Below are positions 57,401-64,000 of a DNA stretch of 64,000 nucleotides, one piece after another (the first letter of the stretch is position 1; each line of letters opens with the position of its first letter). The translations under genes were made by a program, and so were the position numbers. Where the stretch lies: contig JASJOG010000021.1 of NCBI GenBank assembly GCA_030142905.1, positions 1,082,001-1,146,000 on the forward strand. The letters run 5' to 3'. Under the pieces are notes generated by a model. That model saw only the letters and a program-made list of their open reading frames with translations, made no database searches and was not told the DNA's origin. This stretch comes from Heliopora coerulea. Lineage: Eukaryota > Cnidaria > Anthozoa > Scleralcyonacea > Helioporidae.

Positions 57401-60400
57401 CGTATTCGGTTATTATTACGTTAGAATACACCTTTGAAACTATAGCCTTGCTCTTTTGGCTCGACTTCTAAGGGTAATGCTGGATTATTTAGTGTATTAC
57501 CAGCAGATGAGGAAGGTCGTCAGAATATTATAAAAAAGTTATACAACATATCTGAAGGCCGTAGGTAAATTCACCAATGATATTAAACTGAACTAAAAAA
57601 ATTTTTTTAAATGATTTTATGCTTTGTTTACCTCATTACCTGTTTTTGTAGACACGCTGTTTTCACCTGATTACTCACGGTTCTTTATGTATGTTTGGTA
57701 AGAGATTGTTAGTAAAACAATAAAACTAAAAGAAACTGTTGCAAGTGCGCCCGTCACTCTAATATGTTCCTTGTTTACCGCTATACATTTAAGTGCTATG
57801 AATTATAAGACGCATTCACTAGCGAATAAAAAAAAAAAAATGCTCAAAAACGCTTTCTCTGAAATTTCTAATTTGACTTTTGGTAACTTTCAGAAAAAAT
57901 GGACAAGGATTTTCGCTGGTAGCCATTCGTGGAGTAATTAACTTTGTTAATTAGTCCTGACACGACAGTTGTGAATATATTTGATGTTTTGTCCTTGTTC
58001 TAAAAGATCGATCAGGAGCCTGAAGAACTATTCTTCCGTGCACACGTCACTAATAGACACTGAAAAATGCGAAACATTTGCAAAAATTCAAGTAAGCACA
58101 GAGAGTTTAAAGGATATCTTGTTAGTACCAGTGGTGTGACATTAGTGATTTTATGGAAAATAGCCCCGATGTTTGCAGATCTCGACAGGTGACTTTTTAA
58201 TTACCCAAGCTAAATTTTTTATATATTATAATATTGTAACAGAGCTTTCTTTTGATACATAATTTATTGTAAAATTCAAAATACCAGGACATCAATTTTG
58301 ACTTTGAACTTTCCTCATTTACATAGTTTTGTCACAGTTTTAAAATTAACAAACTTCATGCTCACTTAAACGTCAATAAAAATGTCCGTGTCTCTGATTG
58401 TATTTAATATCCTGGTTCAAGAAATGCCAAAATATTGAAGTGTTCAATTTCATACAGATACGATAAACCACTTCGCGTCACGAGCGTGTGATATTTTGCT
58501 AATTTTCGGCCGATGAAACGTCGTCTCTGACTCGATGCAGTATTTCACGTTTAACCTCAAAACGAAATTCCTTTGGAAAGTTTTATCGTGATTTTAAATA
58601 ATAGTTTATCCAGTCAAAATATGAAGAAATCCGAAATTTCATGTTTATCCACGAGTTCTTGATATTTACTGACATCTGCTCTTAAATAACAGGGTCATGC
58701 TCAGTGCTTTGAGCAAAATCTTTAATTCATTAATAAAAAATTCTTTTTAAATCATTGATTCGTGGTCTTTGAAAAGCTTGATGTGGCTTTCTTTTCGAAA
58801 ATGCACTTACAATCATGTTTTTACCCACCCCAACTAAGTGATCTTTCTTATTACCTGCTGCAACTCGACGAACAAGATCTTTTCTTCTCCATCTATTGAA
58901 TAAGACAAAAATATTGACTTAAAATCATAACATTGGTAATTTGATCCCCTAACGTCTTCCTCTTTCATTTACATGTCTACAACCATGATTCCTCATTTAC
59001 TCCGGTTATACCGTTGAACGAACGTTCAACGTTTTACAAATCACACTTTTTTTCAAATACTCCGTTGAGTTGATAGCTGTTTTGAATAAATCCTTCCCAG
59101 ACTGTTTATCAAATATGTATGAAGGAAATGTATCGGATATCAGAATTCCTATATTTTTTAAAGCCCGACCGGAACCAGTTAGGAAAAATGCAGCTTTAGG
59201 GTAACTGGCTGGATATTGAACCCACGAATTAAGTACAGTGGTCCGTCAACTGAGCTAAGAAGGCCGTTGTTGAAAGCATGGCCACTAACTCTGTATTTAA
59301 TTCTGCACAGAATTCGTGGCTAAGTTTTCGGCAACGGCAGTCGTAGCTCAGTTGGCTTAACTCTGTTGCAGGGTCGCGGGTTCTATTCTCAGCCTGAGGC
59401 CCTGGAGCTGCATTTTTCGCTACTGGTCCCCGTAGGCTTTTAAAAAGTGTAAGATACTGACCCTTGAAAAATTTCCATCATAAATATACTCCATTTCATG
59501 TGCTCGAGTGCAAATGCCAAATATTCGTTGAATGTTCTCATGATAATTTTGGCTGAACTGTTTTGAAATGAATGCCGAAATAAAGAGGAGGAAATACTGA
59601 TGTTTCAAGTCAAATAAACTGGATGCAAACGGCCAGATTTCCAAGGAAAAGGAAGGAACAACTGGGAGATAGATGTACCAAAAGGTTAAGAAATTATTCA
59701 GATGAAGCGTGTCGTCTAAAATTCCTCCGTGATAAAAAATCGCTACTATCTTTGATCTTCGAAAACTTGCTTCTAGTCCACCTTTAAATTTGAAAATTTC
59801 GATTATTTCGTATGGATGGATGAATACATGAATGAATGAATCAGTGAATAAGAGAGACAAAGAAACAAGAAGAAAATAAAGATTGGGAAGGAACAGAAGA
59901 GAAAAAGTGCAAGGAAGGGAAAGATGGTAAGGAGGCAAAGAAAAAAAAGAACAGGAATGCCAATACAGGAAAGTGAAGTAAAACAGTGGAAAGGAAATGG
60001 ATAAAAAGGAAGGGAAAAGGAGAAGGGATGGGACGGGGAGGGAAAGAAAGATAGGAAAGAAGAATGGATAGATGGATGGAAGAATGGAAGGAAGGAAAGA
60101 AGGAAGGAAGTAAAAATGGATGGAAGGAAGAGAGGAATGATGGAAAGAAATGAAGTGAATGCTTGCCTATGTGTATCATTTTGTCGCTTATTCTTTTTAC
60201 TTATCATATTACCTGCTCCTGACTTTATCCTATCTTTTAATAAAACATTTTCCTAGAATAATTGAGCAAAACGAAGGAAATGAAAACACATCGCAAATCG
60301 TAGCGTAAGTTGATGACTTGACGTGGCTATGCTGGCTTACAAGTGCATAACGAAGGAACATCAAGTAACTAACATGAGGTGATTTAATGTATAGTAAGGT

Positions 60401-61201
60401 TTTGTAACACAGCCTATGGCAACGTGCTACAGCGTTGAGTGGTGTAACAGAGAAATGTGACGTAAAGGGCCGTTGTGAATTGCGATTTTGCACGTTGCGA
60501 TTGTCATCCCGGTATATGTAACAAACTCATCGCAGTCTGCAGCAAGATATCTGCTCATGATTTGCTGGAGTTTATCCTCGCCGTTCTCGTCAGTTAAACA
60601 CATACCCCAAGATGTCAATCGTGAGGCACATAATCGCCCGTGTAAACAGCGCTAAAGATAAAGAAACGTGACGTCACACGACATAAAATAGCAGAGTGCT
60701 GGTCTAGGTTCGCAGGGTCGATTCCCAGTCGGAGGACTAAGAGTTGCATATTTCACAACTCCTCCCGGTTGGGCCTTAACCCTTTCACTCCTTGAATTTT
60801 CAAAATAAATTATGAATTATTCAATCTATTCAAAATAATTTTGATAATCTATTGAACTCTGTTCATGCATCCAATTTGCCTACATTAAATGGTGACTATA
60901 TGCGCGGTTGGGACTTAAAGGGTTGAAATATAAGATTATTATTATTATTAAGTCTTTTATTCGAAAATGTCCACCATCGTACATAAACTCTACTTTACGT
61001 AATCGGATTTGAACGCAAAATATTCGGCACACACCATATAATTGCAAGTTAACATGCCACAAGATAATGTCACAATTTTACGATGATCAAATATAGTGTA
61101 TATAAGCTGATGTAATGTAACCTTCAACAGGGAAACGTACCTCTTCTAATTGTTTTATTCTTTTATGAAAACGCTCAACAACCAGTTCGCTGATAATTTG
61201 C
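45433..61201 (-). CDS. Coiled-coil protein with FIP200/ATG11-like claw C-terminus (3' part of gene)
   Basis: Six minus-strand exons are inferred: 61141-61201, 60213-60229 (17 nt), 58811-58892, 53923-53970, 48790-48910 and 45433-45617; all junction phases agree. The product has helical, coiled-coil-prone segments (QIISELVVERFHKRIKQLEE, WRRKDLVRRVAAG, TLDEKCKECDSLRAEL) followed by KGDIVEVYYDHQYGLYMIRS and GDTLYFVHPESLVNLDIPPG. The last block resembles the claw domain of FIP200/RB1CC1 (GDLV, TLYFLHSESL, LDLKPG), which binds autophagy receptors such as p62 in the ULK1 complex. The tail after the claw strand is less similar. The gene start must lie beyond 61.2 kb, probably outside the window. A poly(A) signal AATAAA (minus) sits about 20 nt past the stop. 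The exon chain is fairly secure; the RB1CC1 name is a hypothesis. Confidence 0.6.
45840..48780. other. Intron of the claw-domain gene, nothing further recognised
   Basis: Contains a GAAT/AACA microsatellite at 46165-46215 but no transposon protein or RNA gene that I can support. Confidence 0.5.
46165..46215. repeat. (GAAT)n(AACA)n microsatellite
   Basis: About six AATG/GAAT units followed by AAACAAACAAACAAA. Confidence 0.95.
48790..48910 (-). CDS. Claw-domain gene, claw core exon
   Basis: Acceptor CTTAAGTTTTCAG, peptide KGDIVEVYYDHQYGLYMIRS then SGDTLYFVHPESLVNLDIPP, donor CAG/GTAAGT in phase 1. Carries the GDxV and TLYFxHxESL blocks that suggest a FIP200-type claw. Confidence 0.75.
49350..49620. 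repeat. Degenerate GTAAC(GTAAC) simple repeat
   Basis: AACGTAACGTAACGTAACGTA near 49.36 kb and variant AACGTGACGTAACTTAACCT near 49.56 kb. Neighbouring sequence at 48.99-49.06 kb is rich in GTACT units. Low-complexity, no gene. Confidence 0.7.
49738..50022 (+). pseudogene. Unidentified protein-like fragment on the plus strand
   Basis: Two frames look protein-like: DEFKPNLDRDDFLELLDLYF then ST-stop, and after TTTTACAG a frame starting near MPMDSPLSSSLAVEKQDQQK and running to DISLELWKLEFGKNTSTSQR before a stop. I do not recognise the family. It lies antisense in an intron of the claw-domain gene. It could be a fragment of a mobile element gene or of a retrocopied host gene. Confidence 0.3.
51329..51482. 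repeat. (CA)n, (TA)n microsatellites flanking a hammerhead-like motif
   Basis: (AC)n at about 51330-51350, (AT)n at about 51350-51378 and again at about 51428-51476. The two AT tracts are mutually complementary and lie on either side of the ribozyme-like core. Confidence 0.9.
51377..51420 (+). ncRNA. Hammerhead-ribozyme-like motif
   Basis: ATGATGA, stem II GGCC (51384-51387) with loop CAATA and GGCC (51393-51396), GAAA, stem III ACGG-TT-CCGT (51400-51409) and C at 51410 as cleavage base (GUC triplet). Everything matches the hammerhead core except the first core base, C3, which is A here. C3 pairs with G8 in active ribozymes, so this copy may be inactive. Stem I would be AT-rich and formed by the flanking repeats. 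In animals such minimal hammerheads occur in Penelope-like elements and retrozymes. Confidence 0.55.
51754..51975 (-). other. Unrecognised minus-strand open frame
   Basis: Frame MDLAMDPEFWETSWEIEHQT to ALL-stop has reasonable composition but no family signature or convincing acceptor. It sits beside sequences related to the foldback element at 52.2 kb, so it is more likely repeat-derived than a gene. Confidence 0.15.
52219..52431. mobile_element. Foldback MITE with arms of about 95 bp
   Basis: Left arm GTATTGGACCGGTTCAATGT through AACCAATCAG and AATTTTGCGTA to CTCAGC, right arm its inverse with about 15-20% differences, around an AT-rich loop of about 20 nt. Related terminal pieces lie at 51.49-51.56 and 52.74-52.83 kb. 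Confidence 0.7.
52932..53336. repeat. Long (GTAT/GTAC)n tetranucleotide satellite with higher-order pattern
   Basis: Starts as (CGTA)n and continues as (TATG)n for about 400 bp. Interruptions of the form GTACGTATGCATACGTATGT recur about three times, giving a higher-order period. Long open frames in both directions (YVCM and IHTY repeats) are by-products of a 4-bp unit in three frames. Confidence 0.95.
53923..53970 (-). CDS. Claw-domain gene, short coiled-coil exon
   Basis: Acceptor TTTGTTAACTCAG, peptide TLDEKCKECDSLRAEL (16 codons, phase 0 at both ends), donor CTG/GTAAGC. Charged heptad-like helix. Confidence 0.6.
54832..54990 (-). mobile_element. tRNA-derived SINE family C, copy 1
   Basis: On the minus strand: TTGCTCAACTGGCAGAGCAC (A box), GTGGGTTTGATTCCCC (B box), then GAGTTGTATTTTTCGCAAGT and GGTCCCGGTTGG. 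The same head and body recur at 55.43, 59.16, 59.34 and 60.69 kb. Confidence 0.7.
55430..55575 (+). mobile_element. tRNA-derived SINE family C, copy 2
   Basis: TTCGCAGCTCAGTCGGCTGA, then GGGTCACGAGTTCGATTCCC and a tail ending AACTCCATTTTATGTGACCG. Diverged from copy 1 in the body. Confidence 0.65.
56470..58691. mobile_element. 2.2-kb element made of two ~900-bp inverted arms
   Basis: Arms 56470-57367 and 57791-58691 are inverse copies about 98% identical by eye (roughly 20 substitutions plus an A-tract length change), separated by 423 nt. Neither arm nor loop encodes a recognised protein. It lies in the intron between the claw-gene exons at 58811 and 53923, about 120 bp from the former. A non-autonomous foldback element or a recent inverted duplication. 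Confidence 0.9.
58811..58892 (-). CDS. Claw-domain gene exon
   Basis: Acceptor TCTTATTCAATAG, peptide WRRKDLVRRVAAGNKKDHLV then GVGKNMI, donor ATT/GTAAGT in phase 0. An internal GTAATAAG could act as an earlier donor, but the read-through frame is clean. Confidence 0.55.
59158..59283 (-). mobile_element. tRNA-derived SINE family C, copy 3
   Basis: Minus strand: GGCCTTCTTAGCTCAGTTGA, a B-box region GTGGGTTCAATATCC and a body AAGCTGCATTTTTCCTAACT then GGTTCCGGTCGGG. Lies about 60 bp from copy 4 in opposite orientation. Confidence 0.65.
59336..59536 (+). mobile_element. tRNA-derived SINE family C, copy 4 (most complete)
   Basis: TCGTAGCTCAGTTGGCTTAA, then GGGTCGCGGGTTCTATTCTC, body GAGCTGCATTTTTCGCTACT and GGTCCCCGTAGG, and a 3' tail ATTTCATGTGCTCGAGTGCA to AATATTCGTTGAATG. 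The tail also occurs near 55.09 and 61.0 kb. Confidence 0.7.
59930..60150. repeat. Purine-rich (GGAAG/GGATG)n tract
   Basis: About 220 bp almost free of pyrimidines on the plus strand. Such tracts can form triplex DNA. The serine/proline/phenylalanine-rich minus-strand frames are artefacts. Confidence 0.9.
60213..60229 (-). CDS. Claw-domain gene, putative 17-nt microexon
   Basis: Minus strand: acceptor AAAAGATAG, exon GATAAAGTCAGGAGCAG, donor GTAATA. It enters in phase 0 and leaves in phase 2, exactly what is needed to join the exon at 61.14 kb to that at 58.81 kb, giving EEDKVRSRWRRKD. A constitutive but tiny exon, or a chance fit. Confidence 0.4.
60688..61040 (+). mobile_element. tRNA-derived SINE family C, copy 5, interrupted by a MITE
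   Basis: Head GGTTCGCAGGGTCGATTCCC and body AAGAGTTGCATATTTCACAA then CCGGTTGGGCC stop at the MITE of 60779-60926. After it the family tail resumes (AAATGTCCACCATCGTACAT, then AATATTCGGC). Confidence 0.6.
60779..60926 (+). mobile_element. MITE family B, copy 2, inserted in a SINE
   Basis: Begins AACCCTTTCACTCCTTGAAT and ends GGGACTTAAAGGGTTGAA, inverse termini. Interior matches 29487-29640. Younger than the SINE that it splits. Confidence 0.65.
61141..61201 (-). CDS. Claw-domain gene, coiled-coil exon
   Basis: Acceptor TTATTTCTCAAG, peptide QIISELVVERFHKRIKQLEE, donor GAG/GTACGT; starts with one base (phase 2 entry) and ends in phase 0. Amphipathic helix typical of a coiled coil. Confidence 0.7.
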
Positions 61202-62140
61202 CTTGAGAAATAAAAAAGTCACGATTACCCAGCAATAGTTCTGAAATAAACGATGTATTGAAGTAAAAATATATTTAAATTATAATACTTTCGTCAGTAC
61301 CAAGGCTTCGGGTCAACCGAACTGGAAAGGGAGACTTCAAAATTCATTCATAGTTCCCTGTGACAAGTCATAAAATCATATTTTATTTACAACAAGAATC
61401 TAAGTTCAATTTCTATAATTTCCATCCTACCATGAGAAAAGAACAAAAGAAGGAATAATACGTCTACATTTTTGGTTAAGTGTCAGTCCCGCAAGAGCAA
61501 TCAAAGAATCAAACAAAATATCAAAAGGCACTTTTAATTCAGTAATACATAAGTGATAATAATTGTTACAAATAAGAACCGATATATGGTCAAACTGTTA
61601 TTCTAGGAGCGGTCATTCTAATGATTTTCGTAAACGCGAAGAGAAAAGAGACTCCTGGTGGTATCCAACACTTTGTCGAAAACAAATGCTGTCCATAGTC
61701 TTGAACCAGTTTTGGAAACTAATTTCTTGGCTTTCGTAAAAACCAAAAGGCATTATGAAGGGAATTAAAAACTCTGTCTCAGGGCCATCGTGAAGCCATA
61801 TGAAATATTAGTAGAAAGGAACATTTGAGAAGTTAGTAAAGTAGTACGGTATCCCCCTCGTACTTCACAAGTTTTTCACGTATTTTTAAAGGGGAACTCC
61901 AGTCCAAAAACAAGTTGTGCTTAAATAAAAGATCCTACCATAATTAGGTTTTTCCTGAAGTATCACGGTCTAAATATTCATACTGAAGGAGATACGGCTT
62001 CTCAAAGTTCGCAATTTTCTCAAATTTGGACGCCATGTTGTTCTTTTCCGTGCAGACGCGGATTTGTCAGCGGCCTCATTTTGTGACGTCAGTGCGTGCT
62101 TCGAAGCTGTTGCTGTTTTAGTGTTTGCATAGTGTTCATC
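61202..62140. other. Intron or upstream region of the claw-domain gene, nothing recognised
   Basis: No open frame or repeat identified with confidence. GC and CpG rise after 61.9 kb. Confidence 0.4.
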
Positions 62141-62149
62141 GTAGATAGT

Positions 62150-62175
62150 CCCTCGCCCACCGCGCGGTGCGAGGG
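62150..62175. repeat. GC-rich short palindrome
   Basis: CCCTCGCCCACCGCG and its near-perfect inverse CGGTGCGAGGG form a strong hairpin with one extra base. It lies in a locally CpG-rich patch. Confidence 0.7.
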
Positions 62176-62639
62176 TACTAATCTTGACGTGCGTGGAGTC
62201 CTGTTACACGCGTGGTGACTAGGGAGAAAAATTTTCGCTTTGTGTATGCATCTCTCTCTCTATATATATATCCACGGATTCCGGTCATTCAAAAATGCCG
62301 TGTGCAAGCTCGGAGACTGGTATGTTGTTGAACAAACCGTACTTAGGTACCGTATTGAAGCAAATTGATTTGGTCTCGTTCTTTTTTCCCTTGTATAGAT
62401 CTCTCGCAAGTTGTTTACATTATTTGAACACTGAAGCCAGTAAATGATTTAAGACCGGCAAACGAAATGGCTTTCTTGGTGCCTGCGGCTGGTTTCGCCA
62501 TCTCAGTAACAGGACAATTTATGACTTGACAAAGCAGTTCTCAAAGTTAGTTCCTTGGAATATGCATTTGCCAACTGTTGACTTTTTGGAGCAACGCTTT
62601 GTCTTGGTTCTTTCTGATTTATATGAACAAAAGACGTAA

Positions 62640-63745
62640 GGGAACTCGCTTGCTGTCAGGACATTTGCTAAGCGACTAAGTGCATTAAAACGACATTCTT
62701 CGCTGAAGTTGAATAGATGTCGATTAGTATAAATCTTGAAACTTTTCACGTTCTGGTAACCACTTACCTGAGCTGCACAATCACAGGTACGTCTGAATCG
62801 AGTAGCTTTGAAATACAAGTTCTGCGAACGGAATTGTTTTGAGCAGCTTTCAAAAGTAGCTTCCCAACTTCATTCTTCCCTAAGGGAGACTTCTTGTATG
62901 AAATATTACCGCCTGGATTTTGTTGGTGTTTATTGGTAAAGTAGAATGAAAATTCTGGTTCATTCATCTCTGTACGACGATTATTTTTGAACATTTTGCA
63001 GTATTTAACCGGACAGCGTTCATGGTCAATTGTTTGGGAAGTGGGATAGAACACTCGTCATTTAGAACAGTTGTCCAGGCCATGACAGTCTTTGGATGCT
63101 TTCTCCGCTTTCCACACAAAAATTTCATTGCCTAAATCAGGATTTTTTTCGCTATGAAATGTCACCCCATTGAAAACGTTAGGATGTGTTTTTAGCTCGA
63201 AACAAAAATGCAAGGTAAACAGCCACCAGGTAACTCGCTGCAAAGCTACTTGTTTTTGGTCACCAAATTATCCTTCGGCAAAACAGTTGTCCGCTTCAGT
63301 CTTTCTCACTTCAAGAGTGATTTGTGCATGATGACCTTTACCGCATTCGATCGGTAATGCTTTCATCAGGATTTTAAAACCTCTCAGGAAAGTTTAAAGT
63401 CGTCTATGTGTAAATTTACCGTTGAACCCTTCGTGTCGAGGTGCCACTGAATGCTTAGTTGAAAATACGCCAGAGTTGCAGGTTTATACGCCATTTTTCT
63501 TTTTTATTGATGTTTTACTGTGGAAAAAGTACGTCTTTTACTTCCTTCTTCTCGTTCTTCTTTCGACAAAACTTGCACAAGGTTTGCTTGTCGTATTTTG
63601 TTTTATGTATTATATTTTTCGACTTCTGGTCAGCGATAAAACTGCAGAATTCGTTCATGTTTTCTTTGTTTACTTCGTCGGTTTCGTAATTCGTTTCATC
63701 TTCGTCACCAAAGTCTTTTTCCGGATGATAACAAAAGCAGATCTT
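62640..63745 (-). pseudogene. Crypton-type tyrosine recombinase (DUF3504) relic
   Basis: Read on the minus strand the blocks follow the DUF3504/Crypton order: FIADQKSKNIIHKTKYDKQT near 63.6 kb, ALQRVTWWLFTLHFCFELKT near 63.2 kb, VWKAEKASKDCHG, then DHERCPVKYCKMFK, EPEFSFYFT, YKKSPLGKNEVGKLLL and a VQL/SGYQNVKSF block near 62.75 kb that corresponds to the recombinase QLSGH region. A 5-bp insertion at about 62768-62774 breaks the last block, and several stops interrupt the frame, so it is dead. Crypton recombinases integrate by tyrosine-recombinase chemistry, and relatives have been domesticated in KCTD1, QRICH1 and ZMYM genes. Confidence 0.75.
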
Positions 63746-64000
63746 AAAGACATTTGTAACCAACTTTGAGGTAACGTATAATTTATCAATTCTTAAAGTC
63801 AAAAAAATGTCAGAAAAATATTCAATCATGAGCTGTCCGTAATGCTGGTATCCGTTTGATAACCTATGAGAATGCTCCACTTTTAAGACGGAAAGTCTAG
63901 TCATCTAATAAAACAATCTTTCTTTAAGGCAAAATGAGTGACAAGTCTAATTGGAAAACGACACGAATTACCATAAACCCGCAAATAATTCAGGGTATTC

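Noticed and set aside
59803..60207. Serine, proline and phenylalanine-rich minus-strand frames
   Set aside because: They come from the purine-rich GGAAG tract; composition is that of a simple repeat.

Overview
The window is animal nuclear DNA: AT-rich, with multi-exon genes, long introns and many degraded transposons, simple repeats and tRNA-derived SINEs. A cnidarian, most likely an anthozoan such as a stony coral, fits best. The support is the mix of repeat families and two sharply CpG-depleted tracts over gene bodies, the usual trace of invertebrate gene-body methylation. This placement is inferred; the sequence alone does not name a species.

Four host genes can be supported. (1) The last coding exon of ribosomal protein S28 (RPS28, +) is at 4529-4651; its earlier exons were not found. 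(2) An intronless 1691-aa NALCN-type four-domain leak channel (-) occupies 16459-21534 and has an EEEE selectivity ring instead of the vertebrate EEKE. (3) An R3HDM4-like R3H-domain gene (+) runs from about 22.1 to 41.1 kb, head to head with NALCN across 611 bp. Its coding exons were assembled from splice sites and matching phases. (4) The 3' part of a coiled-coil gene (-) lies between 61.2 and 45.4 kb. It ends in a domain resembling the FIP200/RB1CC1 claw, contains a probable 17-nt microexon, and converges on R3HDM4.

Layout: 1-3.1 kb is CpG-poor with no recognised exon; 4.5 kb holds the RPS28 exon; 4.7-16.2 kb is a graveyard of inverted-repeat elements and hAT, Ty3/gypsy and PIF/Harbinger relics; 16.3-22.1 kb holds NALCN and a shared promoter gap; 22.1-41.1 kb is R3HDM4, whose first intron is CpG-depleted and holds a LINE end and two TIR elements; 41.1-45.4 kb is intergenic; 45.4-61.2 kb is the claw-domain gene, whose introns hold a hammerhead-like ribozyme motif, about 400 bp of tetranucleotide satellite, SINEs and a 2.2-kb near-perfect inverted repeat; 62.5-63.75 kb is a Crypton-type recombinase relic.

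The most informative signals come from repeats. A 206-bp piece of the NALCN 3' end is duplicated inside a TIR element in R3HDM4 intron 1. Both that pair and an unrelated 530-560-bp transposon pair show CpGs lost only in the copy lying in the CpG-poor domain, a natural record of regional germline methylation. Exon calls rest on reading splice sites and homology by eye, with no alignment or expression data.
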